Shown here: positions 35,887 to 45,986 of the stretch, piece by piece
How the letters are laid out: each line of letters starts with the position of its first letter
How positions within the stretch are numbered: the first letter of the stretch is position 1
Assembly: GCF_023715525.1 (NCBI RefSeq)
Contig: NZ_JAMBOG010000018.1
Coordinates: forward strand, 1 to 64,000
DNA: 64,000 nucleotides
Reading direction: 5' to 3'
From: Kocuria rosea
GTDB taxonomy: Bacteria > Actinomycetota > Actinomycetes > Actinomycetales > Micrococcaceae
Position numbers and translations under genes: made by a program
Notes under the pieces: model-generated
Told to the model about the DNA's origin: nothing
Seen by the model: only the letters and a program-made list of their open reading frames with translations
The model's database searches: none

Positions 35887-35919
35887 GCGGGCTGGTCCGG
35901 TGCGTCCGGGTCAGCCCGC
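35887..35919. terminator. Short hairpin between DUF1844 and sseB-like genes
   Basis: GCGGGCTG (35887-35894) pairs with CAGCCCGC (35912-35919), overlapping the stop of the SseB-like gene. The stem is short, so termination is only a possibility. Confidence 0.35.
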
Positions 35920-36765
35920 TGTCGTGAGCCGCAGCTGCATGGAGTCCACGTCCTCGGCCAGGGCGGGCTCGACGCTCAGCCGGGCCTGGAAGCGCGCGAC
36001 GACGTCGTCCAGCTGCGCCCGGTCCAGTCCGGGCCGCAGCTCGAGCACGACGGCGAGCTCGGGCCCGGCACCGCCGCCGGGGACCACGGCGCCGCCGGTG
36101 GTGCGGGCGGCGACGCCGTCGCCGGGTGCCGTGCGGGCCGCGACCACGCCGGGCAGGCCGGTCGCCGAGCGGACCACGGCCTCCGCGACCTCCGCGCTGC
36201 GGTAGGACGGGCTCCACGCCCGGCCCCGGGCGAGCGCCCACAGGGCGGGCCGGCGGACCACGAAGGGCGTCGCGGAGCCCGGGTCGAGCACGAGCAGCTG
36301 GGTGCCGTCCTTGACCGCGGCGATCGCCGTGCGGCGCACGTCGGAGGCCACGGGCCGGGCCGCGGCGTGCCAGGCCGCGAGCGCCTGCGGGGACGTGAAC
36401 ACGGGCAGCACCGGGCGGCCGTCGGCCGCGCGCAGGGACACGAGGGCCATGTCGGCCTCCTTGTCGGCCACCAGCCCGGCCTCCGTGACGGTGGACGAGG
36501 AGACCTCGGCGACCACGGGCACGAAGACGCGGGCGCCGGCGAGCGCGGCGACGACGGCCGCCTCGTCCCCCGTGCCCGCCCGCAGCGCCGCCAGCGCCGC
36601 CAGCACCCCGGGGTCGGCGGCGCCCTCGTCACCGGGGAAGAGGTGGGTGTGGCTGGTGCCCTCCCCGAGGTTGCGCCCCGCCCACGCCTGGCCGCCGGTG
36701 TCCGCGGTGCCGCCGGCACCGCGCAGCTGGGCGGCGATGTGCTCCGGCAGCCGCCGGTCGGTCAC
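35911..36765 (-). CDS. SseB family protein
   Basis: 284 residues. SseB-type N-terminal core with [37 protein letters not shown] and [26 protein letters not shown]-terminal domain of about 90 residues follows. The family's role is unclear. The start GTG at 36765 overlaps the hisA stop as GTGA, so it belongs to the his unit by coupling. The same arrangement is common in this family of bacteria. Confidence 0.82.
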   Translation of the reverse strand: MTDRRLPEHIAAQLRGAGGTADTGGQAWAGRNLGEGTSHTHLFPGDEGAADPGVLAALAALRAGTGDEAAVVAALAGARVFVPVVAEVSSSTVTEAGLVADKEADMALVSLRAADGRPVLPVFTSPQALAAWHAAARPVASDVRRTAIAAVKDGTQLLVLDPGSATPFVVRRPALWALARGRAWSPSYRSAEVAEAVVRSATGLPGVVAARTAPGDGVAARTTGGAVVPGGGAGPELAVVLELRPGLDRAQLDDVVARFQARLSVEPALAEDVDSMQLRLTTAG

Positions 36766-37514
36766 CGCTCTCCCGGGCGGCCTGCGACGTCGAGGGCCTG
36801 CTGGAGGGTGAAGCGGCCCGCGTAGAGGGCCTTGCCCACGATCGCGCCCTCCACCCCGGCGGGCACGAGCGTGCGCAGGGCCTCCAGGTCCTCGAGCGAG
36901 GAGATGCCGCCGGAGGCGACGACCGGCTTGTCCGTGCGGATCGCGACCTCCTTCAGCAGGTCGAGGTTCGGGCCCTTGAGGGTCCCGTCCTTGGTGACGT
37001 CGGTGACCACGTAGCGGGCGCAGCCGTCGGCCTCGAGGCGGTCCAGGACCTCCCACAGGTCGCCGCCCTCCTGCGTCCAGCCCCGGGCGGCGAGCGTGCT
37101 GCCGCGCACGTCGAGGCCCACCGCGATGACGTCGCCGTGCTCGGCGATGACCCTGCGCGTCCACTCGGGGTTCTCGAGGGCGGCGGTGCCCAGGTTGATC
37201 CGCGCGGGGTTCAGCGACAGGGCCCGGGCGAGGGACTCGTCGTCGCGGATCCCGCCGGACATCTCGATCTTCAGGTCCAGCTCTCCCGCGACCCGGCGCA
37301 GCACCTCGACGTTGTCGCCCCGGCCGAAGGCGGCGTCGAGGTCCACGAGGTGCAGCCACTCGGCGCCGGCCTCCTGCCAGGCGAGGGCGGCCTCGAGCGG
37401 GTCGCCGTAGCCCGTCTCGGAGCCGGCCTCGCCCTGGACCAGGCGCACGGCCTGGCCGTCCGCGACGTCGACGGCGGGCAGCAGCTGCAGGCGGGGGGTC
37501 TCGCTCAGGGGCAT
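36762..37514 (-). CDS. hisA: HisA/PriA isomerase
   Basis: TIM-barrel isomerase of 250 residues acting on ProFAR in histidine synthesis. [21 protein letters not shown], with the first catalytic aspartate, and the second aspartate region [15 protein letters not shown] are intact. In most actinobacteria this enzyme is PriA and also does the TrpF step of tryptophan synthesis; no trpF is in the window, so dual activity is possible but not proven. Confidence 0.92.
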   Translation of the reverse strand: MPLSETPRLQLLPAVDVADGQAVRLVQGEAGSETGYGDPLEAALAWQEAGAEWLHLVDLDAAFGRGDNVEVLRRVAGELDLKIEMSGGIRDDESLARALSLNPARINLGTAALENPEWTRRVIAEHGDVIAVGLDVRGSTLAARGWTQEGGDLWEVLDRLEADGCARYVVTDVTKDGTLKGPNLDLLKEVAIRTDKPVVASGGISSLEDLEALRTLVPAGVEGAIVGKALYAGRFTLQQALDVAGRPGER

Positions 37515-37575
37515 GGGATCTCTCTTCTCGGGGTGCGGGGTCGGGATGGGGTGTCGGGGTGCGGGCGCGGACGGC

Positions 37576-37737
37576 TCAGCGGCCGAGGAACCAGGCGTAC
37601 CAGCCGTAGCCGATCAGGCCCGCGGCGACCAGGGCCAGGAGCACGACGGTCCAGGCGGGCTTCTTCTGCTGGTGGAAGGAGATGGCACCGCCGGCGACGA
37701 ACGCGCCGAGGACCATGACGACGACCGCCGCGCTCAC
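37576..37737 (-). CDS. Small membrane protein in the his operon
   Basis: 53 residues from a GTG that overlaps the hisH stop as GTGA. It has two hydrophobic segments (about 1-20 and 28-50) joined by a short basic loop QQKKPAW. No known function. It is too short for many gene callers but has convincing coupling and a sensible two-helix pattern. Confidence 0.7.
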   Translation of the reverse strand: MSAAVVVMVLGAFVAGGAISFHQQKKPAWTVVLLALVAAGLIGYGWYAWFLGR

Positions 37738-38540
37738 GCGGGGGCCTGGCCGGGACGCCCGGGGTCACCGGGGCGGTCGGCCGGCTCGTCGGCGGCCGCG
37801 AGCGGGTCGGCGGCCTTCAGGTGGTCGAGGCGGCCGGTGCGCGGCAGGGTGCCGAGCCAGTTGCGCAGCAGCTGGATCCCGGCCCCGGAGGACTTCTCGG
37901 GGTGGAACTGGGTGGCGCACAGCGCACCGTTCTCGACGGCGGCGACGAAGCGCCCGCCGTGGTCGGACCAGGTGATCTGCGGCGGCCTCATCTTCTCGAT
38001 GGACTGCGGGAAGTCCCACTCCTGCACGCCGTAGGAGTGCACGAAGTAGAACCGCTCGTCCTCGATGCCCTTGAACAGCACGGTGTCCGCGGGGGGCTCG
38101 ACGGTGTTCCAGCCCATGTGCGGGACGACGTCCGCGCGGAGCCGTTCGACGACGCCGGGCCACTCGCCCATGCCCTCGGTCTCCTGCCCGTGCTCGACGC
38201 CGGAGTCGAACAGCACCTGCAGCCCCACGCAGATGCCCAGGACGGGGCGCCCGCCGGCGAGCCGGCGGCCGATCAGGCGCAGGCCGTCGACGGCGCGCAG
38301 GCCGTCCATCACGGCGGCGAAGGCGCCGACGCCGGGGACCACGAGGCCGTCGGCCTCGAGCACGGCCTGCGGGTCGGCGCTGAGGACCACGTCGGCGCCG
38401 GCGGCCTCGAGGGCGCGCACGGCCGAGCGGACGTTGCCGGCGCCGTAGTCGAGGACGGTCACGGTGGGCCGTCGCTCGCCGGCGCCGTCCCACCCGGGGC
38501 CCTGGCGGGTGTCGGTGCTCTCGGGGGTTCCGGTGCTCAC
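37734..38540 (-). CDS. hisH: Imidazole glycerol phosphate synthase, glutaminase subunit
   Basis: Class I glutamine amidotransferase that supplies ammonia to HisF. The nucleophile is in [13 protein letters not shown] and the His-Glu pair in QFHPEKS. From GTG at 38540 the protein is 268 residues and overlaps the hisB stop as GTGA. A later GTG at 38462 gives 242 residues, nearer the family norm. The C-terminal 40 residues ([18 protein letters not shown]...) are an extra acidic tail. hisF is not in the window. Confidence 0.93.
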   Translation of the reverse strand: MSTGTPESTDTRQGPGWDGAGERRPTVTVLDYGAGNVRSAVRALEAAGADVVLSADPQAVLEADGLVVPGVGAFAAVMDGLRAVDGLRLIGRRLAGGRPVLGICVGLQVLFDSGVEHGQETEGMGEWPGVVERLRADVVPHMGWNTVEPPADTVLFKGIEDERFYFVHSYGVQEWDFPQSIEKMRPPQITWSDHGGRFVAAVENGALCATQFHPEKSSGAGIQLLRNWLGTLPRTGRLDHLKAADPLAAADEPADRPGDPGRPGQAPA

Positions 38541-39160
38541 AGGGCGCCCTTCGTCGACGGGATGCCGCTGACCCGGGGATCGGGCTCGACGGCCTGGCGC
38601 AGCGCGCGGGCCAGCGCCTTGAACTGGGCCTCGGCGATGTGGTGGGGGTCCCGGCCGGCCAGCAGGGTGATGTGCAGGCAGATCCCGGCGTGGTGGGCCA
38701 GGGACTCGAAGACGTGCTGGACCATGGAGCCGGTGAAGTGGCCCCCGATCAGGTGGTACTGCTGGCCCTCCGGCTCCCCGGTGTGCACGGCGTAGGGCCG
38801 GCCGGAGATGTCGACCACCGCGTTCGCGAGGGCCTCGTCCAGCGGGACGGTGGCCTCCCCGAACCGCCGGATGCCGGCCTTGTCGCCGAGCGCCTGGCGC
38901 AGGGCGTCGCCGAGCACGATCGCGGTGTCCTCGACGGTGTGGTGGACGTCGATGTGGGTGTCGCCGCTGGCCTTGATCCGCATGTCGATGAGCGAGTGCT
39001 TCGCCAGGGCGGTGAGCATGTGGTCGTAGAACGGCACCGAGGTGTCGATCTCGTGGGCGCCGGTGCCGTCGAGGTCGATCTCGACCGTGACGGAGGACTC
39101 GCTGGTGCGCCGTTCGACGGTGGCGCGGCGCGGGGCGGCGGTGGGGTGCTGGGTGCTCAT
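38537..39160 (-). CDS. hisB: Imidazoleglycerol-phosphate dehydratase
   Basis: Manganese enzyme of histidine synthesis, monofunctional, 207 residues. The metal-binding duplicates [13 protein letters not shown] / HHTVEDTAI and the later HHAGICLHI / [15 protein letters not shown] are complete. hisC lies upstream across a 145-base gap. Confidence 0.96.
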   Translation of the reverse strand: MSTQHPTAAPRRATVERRTSESSVTVEIDLDGTGAHEIDTSVPFYDHMLTALAKHSLIDMRIKASGDTHIDVHHTVEDTAIVLGDALRQALGDKAGIRRFGEATVPLDEALANAVVDISGRPYAVHTGEPEGQQYHLIGGHFTGSMVQHVFESLAHHAGICLHITLLAGRDPHHIAEAQFKALARALRQAVEPDPRVSGIPSTKGAL

Positions 39161-39305
39161 GCCGGGTGGAACTCCTCGCGGGCGCGGCCGTCGCCGCGCC
39201 GGGGGCGGGGCGGCGGCCGCGAAGGTGGTCGGGTCCGGCGCGGCCGGCCCGGTGGTGGTCTGCGTCCATGCTATCGGGGCGGGCGGGCCCCGGGCTCCGG
39301 GGGGC

Positions 39306-40409
39306 TCAGCCCGCCGACACGATCCGCTCCATGGCCGTGAGGAAGGCGGTGGTCTCCTCCTCGGTGCCGGCGGTGACCCGCAGGTGGCCGGGGATCCCGA
39401 CGTCGCGCACGAGCACGCCGTCGGCCAGCAGGGCCTCCCACACGGCGCGGGAGTCCTCCATGCCGCCGAAGAAGACGAAGTTGGAGTCCGACTCGGCGGG
39501 CTCCAGGCCCAGGCGGGTGAGCTCGTCCACGATCCGGTCCCGCTGCACCTTGATGTCCTCCACGTTGGCCAGCAGGGATCCCGAGTGCCGCAGAGCGGCG
39601 AGGGCCGTGGCCTGCGTGACCGCGGACAGGTGGTAGGGCAGGCGCACGAGGCGCACGGCGTCGGCGACCTCCGGGGCGGCGGCGAAGTAGCCGAGCCGCG
39701 CGCCTGCCAGCGCGAACGCCTTGCTCATGGTGCGCGAGACGACCAGCCGCGGGCGGCCCTCGAGCAGGCCGAGCGCCGAGGGGGTGCCGGTGTGGGAGAA
39801 CTCGGCGTAGGCCTCGTCCACCACGACGACGGTGTTGAACTCCTCCCCCGCCTCGTACACGGCCGTGACGACGTCCGCGTCCAGCGCCGTGCCCGTCGGG
39901 TTGTTCGGGGAGCACAGGAAGACGACGTCGGGCCCGTGCCGGCGAACCTGCTCGGCGGCGGAGCGCGCGGAGAGCCCGAAGCCGGCGGCGCGCTCCCCGG
40001 CGATGAACGTCGTGTCCGTGCCGGAGGCCAGCAGGGGGTACATCGAGTAGGTGGGGACGAAGGTCAGCAGGCTGCGGCCGGGGCCGCCGAAGGCCTGGAG
40101 GAGCTGCTGCAGGATCTCGTTGGAGCCGTTGGCCGCCCACAGGTGCTCGGCGCCCAGGCCGTGCCCCAGGTAGCGGGCGAGCTCCTCGCGCAGGGCCGTG
40201 AACTCCCGGTCGGGATAGCGGTTGAGGGTCCGGGCGGCCTCGGTGACCTCCCGCACGATCGCCGCGTGCACGTCCTCCGGCACCGGGTGGGTGTTCTCGT
40301 TCGTGTTGAGGGCCACCGCGACGTCGAGTTGCGGAGCCCCGTACGGGGACTTGCCGCGCAAGTTGTCGCGCAGGGGGAGGGCGTTGAGGCGGTCGAGGTT
40401 CTGCGTCAC
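39306..40409 (-). CDS. hisC: Histidinol-phosphate aminotransferase
   Basis: Fold-type I PLP enzyme, 367 residues. The Schiff-base lysine is in [17 protein letters not shown], and [12 protein letters not shown] holds the PLP-binding NPTG. The start GTG at 40409 follows TAAACT (40416-40421, minus strand) by six bases with no ribosome site, so the mRNA is probably leaderless. hisD, which often precedes hisC, is absent. Confidence 0.95.
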   Translation of the reverse strand: MTQNLDRLNALPLRDNLRGKSPYGAPQLDVAVALNTNENTHPVPEDVHAAIVREVTEAARTLNRYPDREFTALREELARYLGHGLGAEHLWAANGSNEILQQLLQAFGGPGRSLLTFVPTYSMYPLLASGTDTTFIAGERAAGFGLSARSAAEQVRRHGPDVVFLCSPNNPTGTALDADVVTAVYEAGEEFNTVVVVDEAYAEFSHTGTPSALGLLEGRPRLVVSRTMSKAFALAGARLGYFAAAPEVADAVRLVRLPYHLSAVTQATALAALRHSGSLLANVEDIKVQRDRIVDELTRLGLEPAESDSNFVFFGGMEDSRAVWEALLADGVLVRDVGIPGHLRVTAGTEEETTAFLTAMERIVSAG

Positions 40410-40488
40410 CCATACAGTTTAGGACGCCCCGACGGCGCGCCCGCGCGGCGGACCGGGGTCCGGGCGCCCGGGGTGCGGGCCGCCGCGC

Positions 40489-40941
40489 TCAGGCGGCCGG
40501 GACCTCGAGCACCTGTCCGGCGAGGAGCACGGAGGTCTCGAGGTCGTTGAGCTCCACGATCTCGTCCATGACCTCGCGCGGGTCCCGCTGGGCGTCGGCG
40601 GCCACGGCCACGTCCCAGAGGGTCTGGCCGGGATGGACGGTGGCGCGCCCGGTCCCGGACCCGGAGACCGGCTCGCTGGTGGCCGTGGCGGTGGAGGGCA
40701 CCAGGAACACCACGGCGAGGACCACGAGGGCCGCGGCACCGGTGAGCACGGGCAGGCCCAGGAACACGAGGCGGCCCCGGCGGGTGAGGATCAGCGGCGC
40801 GGGTGCGGCGGGAGCCGTGGAGCGGGTGCGGCGCAGGGCCCGCGCGACGGCGCGCGGGGCGCCGAGCGGGCGGATCCGGGCCGCACCGACCCCGGCGGCG
40901 GCCTTCGCGGCACTGAAGCTGGCACTGGCACTGGCACTCAT
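40489..40941 (-). CDS. LysM-domain single-pass membrane protein (YneA-like SOS gene)
   Basis: 150 residues. A basic cytoplasmic N-terminus is followed by a membrane helix (LVFLGLPVLTGAAALVVLAVVFLV) and then a LysM wall-binding domain (VHPGQTLWDVAVAADAQRDPREVMDEIVELNDL...). It is divergent from lexA with an SOS box between them, 84-99 bases upstream of its start. This matches YneA of Bacillus and the LysM protein next to lexA in mycobacteria. A role in delaying division or handling the wall during DNA damage is inferred. AAGGAG lies eight bases before the ATG. Confidence 0.85.
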   Translation of the reverse strand: MSASASASFSAAKAAAGVGAARIRPLGAPRAVARALRRTRSTAPAAPAPLILTRRGRLVFLGLPVLTGAAALVVLAVVFLVPSTATATSEPVSGSGTGRATVHPGQTLWDVAVAADAQRDPREVMDEIVELNDLETSVLLAGQVLEVPAA

Positions 40942-41024
40942 GGCATGCACTCCTTGACGGTCCCGCGCGGGCGGGCGATCTCGAACTCCGGTCCGACCGG
41001 GCGGATCTGCCGATTCCTATTCGA

Positions 41025-41040
41025 TCGAACATACTTTCGA
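41025..41040. promoter_or_regulatory. SOS box, proximal to the LysM gene
   Basis: TCGAACATACTTTCGA matches the actinobacterial LexA box TCGAAC-N4-GTTCGA with one mismatch. It lies 84 bases upstream of the LysM start. Confidence 0.85.
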
Positions 41041-41091
41041 ACACCGGTGATCCATGTCTAGCACGCATCTGCGAAGGATGTCGACGCCCGC

Positions 41092-41107
41092 TCGTACATA
41101 TGTTTGA
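41092..41107. promoter_or_regulatory. SOS box overlapping the lexA -35
   Basis: TCGTACATATGTTTGA matches the LexA box with two mismatches. It overlaps the -35 TTGAAG (41104-41109), so LexA would block its own promoter. Confidence 0.78.
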
Positions 41108-41132
41108 AGACACACCCGGACTCCCCTAGGCT
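41104..41132 (+). promoter_or_regulatory. lexA: lexA promoter
   Basis: -35 TTGAAG (41104-41109), 17-base spacer, -10 TAGGCT (41127-41132). Transcription would begin near 41139, which is itself an in-frame ATG of lexA. Confidence 0.7.
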
Positions 41133-41276
41133 GTGGACATGTCCGGGCCGCGGTCCGGCGCGCTCCTGGAACCCCCGGCGCCCGGCGACCGGCAACCATG
41201 GAACCACCCGGGTCCGACATCGGAACCGGGACGGGCGCCGCAACCGGCCCCACCGGACGGGAAAGGACGACGAGGA

Positions 41277-42032
41277 ATGGCCCAGCCCCCCCACCCCGAG
41301 GACCCCCGGGCGCACTCCGCCCGCACCGGCCGCCGCGGCGCCCGCGGCCTCAGCCCGCGCCAGCGCACGATCCTCGAGGCCATCCAGCGCTCCATCGCCG
41401 AGCGCGGCTATCCGCCGTCGATGCGGGAGATCGGGGACCTCGTGGGCCTCGCGTCGCTGTCGAGCGTCACCCACCAGCTCTCCCAGCTCGAGAAGCTCGG
41501 CTACCTGCGCCGGGACCCGAAGCGGCCGCGGGCCATGGAGGTCCTGACCCCGCTGCAGCTGCGCGACACCGCGGGGGGCGGCGCCGCGGAGCCCTCCGGC
41601 CCGCGCCGGGCGCGCACGGCGGCCCCGGACTCCGTGGCGGAGCTGTCAACGTCGGCGGACGTGACCATGGTCCCGCTCGTGGGCCACATCGCCGCGGGCG
41701 GGCCGATCACGGCCGAGCAGGCCGTCGAGGACGTGCTCGCGCTGCCGCGCCAGCTGGTGGGCCACGGCGAGCTGTTCATGCTCCGCGTCAAGGGCGACTC
41801 GATGATCGACGCCGCCATCTGCGACGGCGACTGGGTGGTGGTCCGCCGGCAGAGCTCCGCGGACAACGGCGACATCGTGGCCGCCCTGCTCGACGAGGAG
41901 GCGACCGTCAAGACCTTCCGGCAGCGCGACGGGCACACGTGGCTGCTGCCGCAGAACACCCGCTACGAGCCGATCCTCGGCGACCACGCCACGGTGATGG
42001 GCAAGGTCGTCTCGGTGCTGCGCAGCCTCTGA
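41277..42032 (+). CDS. lexA: LexA repressor
   Basis: SOS repressor of 251 residues. The N-terminal winged helix [26 protein letters not shown] precedes a linker, and the S24 peptidase fold follows. Self-cleavage is expected at A140-G141, with S175 (GDSM) and K212 (EEATVK) as the catalytic pair. I start at the ATG at 41277, which fits the family. An in-frame ATG at 41139, six bases after the -10, would add 46 proline-rich residues if translated leaderless. It is expected to repress itself, the LysM gene and recA. Confidence 0.95.
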   Translation: MAQPPHPEDPRAHSARTGRRGARGLSPRQRTILEAIQRSIAERGYPPSMREIGDLVGLASLSSVTHQLSQLEKLGYLRRDPKRPRAMEVLTPLQLRDTAGGGAAEPSGPRRARTAAPDSVAELSTSADVTMVPLVGHIAAGGPITAEQAVEDVLALPRQLVGHGELFMLRVKGDSMIDAAICDGDWVVVRRQSSADNGDIVAALLDEEATVKTFRQRDGHTWLLPQNTRYEPILGDHATVMGKVVSVLRSL

Positions 42033-42056
42033 CCGGCCCGCGCCGGGCCTGCCGGA

Positions 42057-42094
42057 CGCGACGGGGCCCGGCCGTCCGGCCGGGCCCCGTCGCG
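42057..42094. terminator. Bidirectional terminator, lexA / DinG-like helicase gene
   Basis: A perfect 17-bp GC-rich stem (42057-42073 with 42078-42094) with a 4-base loop lies between the two convergent genes. Confidence 0.8.
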
Positions 42095-42119
42095 CTTCCG
42101 TGGTGCCGTCCGCCGGGCG

Positions 42120-44192
42120 TCAGCCCGTCGACAGGCGCTCCAGCGCGCCGAGCACGACCGAGCGGTCCGTGGTGGTCCACAGCGGGGGCAGGGAGGCGCG
42201 CAGGAACCCGCCGTAGCGGGCGGTGGCGATCCGGGAGTCCAGGATCGCGACGACCCCCCGGTCCCCGCCCGCGCGGATCAGCCGCCCGGCGCCCTGCGCC
42301 AGCCGCACGGCCGCGTGCGTGGCCGAGACGGACATGAACCCGTTGCCCCCGGCACGCTCGGCCGCCCGGGAGCGCGCGGTCGACAGCGGGTCGTCCGGGC
42401 GCGGGAAGGGGATGCGGTCGATCATCACGAGCCGGCACGACGCGCCCGGCACGTCCACGCCCTGCCACAGGCTCATCGTCCCGAACAGGCTCGTGGCCGG
42501 GTCCTCGGCGAACTCCTGCACGAGGCCCGCCAGCGAGGACTCCCCCTGGCACAGGATCGGCAGGTCGGTGCGCCCGCGCAGGGCCGCGGCGGCCTCCTCG
42601 GCCGCGCGGCGGGACGAGAACAGGCCCAGCGCGCCGCCGCGGGAGGCCTCGAGCAGCGCGAGCATCTCGTCCAGCTGCGCGTCGGTGAGCCGGCGGCCGG
42701 GCTTCTCGAGGTGCTTGGCGAGGTAGAGGATGCCCTGCCTGGGGTAGTCGAAGGGGCTCCCGACGTCGACGCCCTCCCAGCCCGGGGCGCCCTCGCCCTT
42801 CAGCCCCAGGGCTCCGGCGGCGGCGTCGAAGGAGGAGCCGACCGACAGGGTGGCGGAGGTCAGGACCACCGTGCGCCCGTCGAACAGGCCCTCCCGCAGG
42901 GTGCCGGCCACCGACAGCGGGGCGACGTGCAGGGTGGCGGGGTCGGTGTCCTCGGCGGGCACGTAGCCGCGGCCGGGCTCCCACCCGCCCTGCCGGGAGA
43001 CCCACAGCACCTCGCGGGAGTCCCCGGCGGCGAGGATGCGCTCCGCCAGCTCCAAGACGTCGCTGACGCGGGAGCGGGCCATCTGCCGCCCGGCGTCGCC
43101 GTCCTTCTCCCCGCCCGAGCCGCCCTTGGTCTCGGTCATGGCCGTGCGCGCGGCGTCGCGGATCTGGGCGACGGCGCCCGCCTGGGCGTCGTCGAGCCCG
43201 CGGTGCATCAGCTCCGCCGGCACGCCCAGCAGCGCGGCCTCGAGGTTGGCGGCGCCGGCCGTGAGGGAGTCGGCGCTCGCGGCCGTGTGCTTGCGCAGGG
43301 AGGCCGCCGCGGAGCGGACCATGGCCGGCGAGAGCTGGCCCGTGACCGCCCCCGTGACCCGGTCCTGGAGCTCATGGGCCTCGTCGATGACCACGACCTC
43401 GTGCTCGGGCAGCACGGTGACGCCCTCGAACGCGTTGATCGCGAGCAGGGCGTGGTTGGTGATGACGATGTCCGCCTCGCCCGCGCGCTGCTTGGCGAGC
43501 TCGGCGAAGCACTCCTCGACGAGCGGGCAGTTGCGGCCCAGGCACTCCTTGGCCGTGACGGAGACCTGCCGCCAGGCCTTGTCGCTCACCCCGGGCACCA
43601 CCTCGTCGCGGTCGCCGGTCTCGGTGGCCCGGGCCCACTCGCGCAGGCGCAGCACCTCCTGGCCGAGCCGGCCGCCGCTCGCGTCCGCCTCCGCGGGCCC
43701 GGGGTGCGGGGCGGAGTCGGGCAGGGCGAAGAGCGCGCCGGGCTCGTCGTCGGAGGGGTAGCCGCCCTCGAGCTTGTGCAGGCAGGCGTAGTTGCTGCGG
43801 CCCTTGAGCAGGGCGACGTCGAGCTCGCGCTTGAGGCTGCCCTCGAGCGCGGCGAGCAGGCGCGGGACGTCCCGGCCCACGATCTGCGACTGCAGCGCGA
43901 GCGTGGCGGTGGCCACGACCACGGGCTTGTCCGCGCCCTGGGCGTGGGCCACGAGCGGGGCCAGGTAGGCCAGCGACTTGCCGGTGCCGGTGCCCGCCTG
44001 CACGAGCAGGTGCCGCCCGCGGTCCAGGGACTCGGCGACCTTCGCGGCCATCAGCCGCTGGCCGTCCCGGACCTGCCCGCCCATCGCGTCCACGGCGGTG
44101 TCGAGCAGCTCCAGGGCCTCCTCCGCCCCAGGCAGGGTCTCCGGGCGCACCTGCGCGACGTCGTGCCCGGACTCGTCCACGAATGCGGCCAC
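42120..44192 (-). CDS. DinG/XPD-family iron-sulfur DNA helicase
   Basis: 5'-3' helicase family of DNA repair, 690 residues. Walker A QAGTGTGKS ends at 73, and the DEAH box is at 270-273. Four cysteines C137, C217, C222 and C228 sit where an iron-sulfur cluster binds in XPD-like helicases. Motifs V-VI (SLWQGVDVPG and QGAGRLIR) are near the C-terminus. The start is GTG, 4 bases after the hflX stop. It is next to lexA, but I see no SOS box before it. Confidence 0.9.
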   Translation of the reverse strand: MAAFVDESGHDVAQVRPETLPGAEEALELLDTAVDAMGGQVRDGQRLMAAKVAESLDRGRHLLVQAGTGTGKSLAYLAPLVAHAQGADKPVVVATATLALQSQIVGRDVPRLLAALEGSLKRELDVALLKGRSNYACLHKLEGGYPSDDEPGALFALPDSAPHPGPAEADASGGRLGQEVLRLREWARATETGDRDEVVPGVSDKAWRQVSVTAKECLGRNCPLVEECFAELAKQRAGEADIVITNHALLAINAFEGVTVLPEHEVVVIDEAHELQDRVTGAVTGQLSPAMVRSAAASLRKHTAASADSLTAGAANLEAALLGVPAELMHRGLDDAQAGAVAQIRDAARTAMTETKGGSGGEKDGDAGRQMARSRVSDVLELAERILAAGDSREVLWVSRQGGWEPGRGYVPAEDTDPATLHVAPLSVAGTLREGLFDGRTVVLTSATLSVGSSFDAAAGALGLKGEGAPGWEGVDVGSPFDYPRQGILYLAKHLEKPGRRLTDAQLDEMLALLEASRGGALGLFSSRRAAEEAAAALRGRTDLPILCQGESSLAGLVQEFAEDPATSLFGTMSLWQGVDVPGASCRLVMIDRIPFPRPDDPLSTARSRAAERAGGNGFMSVSATHAAVRLAQGAGRLIRAGGDRGVVAILDSRIATARYGGFLRASLPPLWTTTDRSVVLGALERLSTG

Positions 44193-44196
44193 GCGC

Positions 44197-45858
44197 TCAG
44201 GCGCTCTCGGCGCCGAAGGCGGGGGCGTGCCCGGGGACGAACTCCGACAGCTCCGCCGCGAGGTCCTCGCGGACCTTCACCAGCAGGTGGGTGCCCTCGG
44301 CCAGGTGCTCGGTGCGCAGGATCTCGGCGTCCCACTCGTGCAGCCGGCTCACTACGTCGCCCCGCTGGTAGGGCACCAGCAGGTCCAGCACCGTCTCCGG
44401 GCGCGGGATGGAGTCGCTGATCCGCTGCCGCAGCTCGTCGAGGCCCTCGCCCGTGCGGGCGGAGACCACCACGACGTTGCGCTCGCGCTGCTTGATCCGC
44501 TCCACGACGAAGGGGTCCGCCGCGTCGACCTTGTTCAACACGATGATCTCGGGGATGTTCTGCGCGCCGATGTCCGAGAAGACCTGGCGCACCGCGCGGA
44601 CCTGACCCTCCGGGTCGGGGTGCGAGGCGTCGACCACGTGCAGGATGAGGTCGGCGTCGGCGACCTCCTCCAGGGTGGAGCGGAACGCCTCCACGAGCTG
44701 CGTGGGCAGCGAGCGGACGAAGCCGACCGTGTCCGAGAGCGTGTAGCCGATGCCGTCGGGGGTCTGCGCGCGGCGGACCGTGGGGTCCAGGGTCGCGAAC
44801 AGGGCGTTCTCCACGAGCACGCCGGCGTCCGTGAGCCGGTTCAGCAGCGATGACTTGCCCGCGTTGGTGTACCCGGCGATCGCCACGGACGGCACCGAGT
44901 TGCGGCGACGGTTGAGGCGCTTGGTCTCGCGGGCCGGCTTCATCGCGGCGATGTCGCGGCGCAGCTTGGCCATGCGCGTGCGGATGCGGCGACGGTCCAG
45001 CTCGATCTTGGTCTCACCGGGGCCGCGGGAGCCGATGCCCTCACCGGCGGCGGCGCGGCCGCCGGCCTGGCGGGACAGGGACTCGCCCCAGCCGCGCAGG
45101 CGCGGGAGCAGGTACTCGAGCTGGGCGAGCTCGACCTGGGCCTTGCCCTCCTTGGACTTCGCGTGCTGCGCGAAGATGTCGAGGATCAGGCCGGTGCGGT
45201 CGATGACCTTGACCTTGACGACGTCCTCCAGCCCGCGCCGCTGGGAGGGGGCCAGCTCGGAGTCGACGATGACGGTGTCGGCGCCGGTCGCGGCGACGAT
45301 GTCCCGCAGCTCCTTGGCCTTGCCCGAGCCCAGGAAGGTGGCGGGGTCCGGCTTGAGCCGGCGCTGGACGATGCCGTCGAGCACCTCGGAGCCGGCGGTC
45401 TCGGCGAGGGCCGCGAGCTCCCGCAGGGAGTTCTCCGCGTCCTCGAGCGTGCCCTCGGTCCAGAGGCCGGCGAGCACCACGCGCTCCAGGCGCAGCTGGC
45501 GGTACTCGAGTTCGGTGACGTCCTCGAGCTCGGTGGACAGTCCACCCACGCGGCGCAGGGCGCGGCGCTCCTCGAGGTCCTGCTGCTCGCCGTCGTGGTC
45601 GGAGTGCTCCTGGTCGCTGTCGGCCAGCTCCCGGGCGCGGCCGGTGAGGCGGCCGGTGCCGCGGGCCGCGGCGTCGTCGTGCTCGGCGGCGTCGCCCTCC
45701 GCGGCCTGCTGCTCGCCGTGCTGGGCCTCCCGGGCCCGGGCGCGGGACAGGACGCGCTCGACGACGTCCTCGAGCTCCTGCCGGCTCAGGCCGTCGTCGG
45801 CCGGCACCGCGGAGGTCGCGGTGCCGCGCTCGGCAGGGGTGTTGTGAGACTGGGTCAT
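44197..45858 (-). CDS. hflX: Ribosome-associated GTPase HflX
   Basis: GTPase that splits or rescues stalled ribosomes. It is 553 residues. The N-terminal HflX domain includes DPATFLGSGKAKELRDI. The G1 motif GYTNAGKSSLLNRL lies near 330, with DTVGFVRSLP (G3) and LNKVD (G4) following. An extra charged N-terminal segment (about 20-90, rich in glutamate, glutamine and histidine) precedes the domain. A ribosome site GAAAGG precedes the ATG, and a TAGAAT -10 is about 30 bases upstream. Confidence 0.94.
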   Translation of the reverse strand: MTQSHNTPAERGTATSAVPADDGLSRQELEDVVERVLSRARAREAQHGEQQAAEGDAAEHDDAAARGTGRLTGRARELADSDQEHSDHDGEQQDLEERRALRRVGGLSTELEDVTELEYRQLRLERVVLAGLWTEGTLEDAENSLRELAALAETAGSEVLDGIVQRRLKPDPATFLGSGKAKELRDIVAATGADTVIVDSELAPSQRRGLEDVVKVKVIDRTGLILDIFAQHAKSKEGKAQVELAQLEYLLPRLRGWGESLSRQAGGRAAAGEGIGSRGPGETKIELDRRRIRTRMAKLRRDIAAMKPARETKRLNRRRNSVPSVAIAGYTNAGKSSLLNRLTDAGVLVENALFATLDPTVRRAQTPDGIGYTLSDTVGFVRSLPTQLVEAFRSTLEEVADADLILHVVDASHPDPEGQVRAVRQVFSDIGAQNIPEIIVLNKVDAADPFVVERIKQRERNVVVVSARTGEGLDELRQRISDSIPRPETVLDLLVPYQRGDVVSRLHEWDAEILRTEHLAEGTHLLVKVREDLAAELSEFVPGHAPAFGAESA

Positions 45859-45986
45859 GGTTCCTTTCGGAAGGACGGTGGTACACGGATTCTAGTCGCC
45901 GCCCCGGACATCGGGGGCGTCGGTGGGAAGGGGCGGGGAAGCGGGCGGTGCGGGCCCGGCCGGTGCGGTCGGTAGCATGGGCGGTT

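Larger units (their letters stand above)
40942..41276. promoter_or_regulatory. LysM / lexA divergent control region
   Basis: 335 bases with no separate gene. It contains two SOS boxes (41025-41040 and 41092-41107), the lexA promoter and the possible N-terminal extension frame of lexA from 41139. The region is much richer in A and T around 41015-41120 than its surroundings. Confidence 0.7.
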
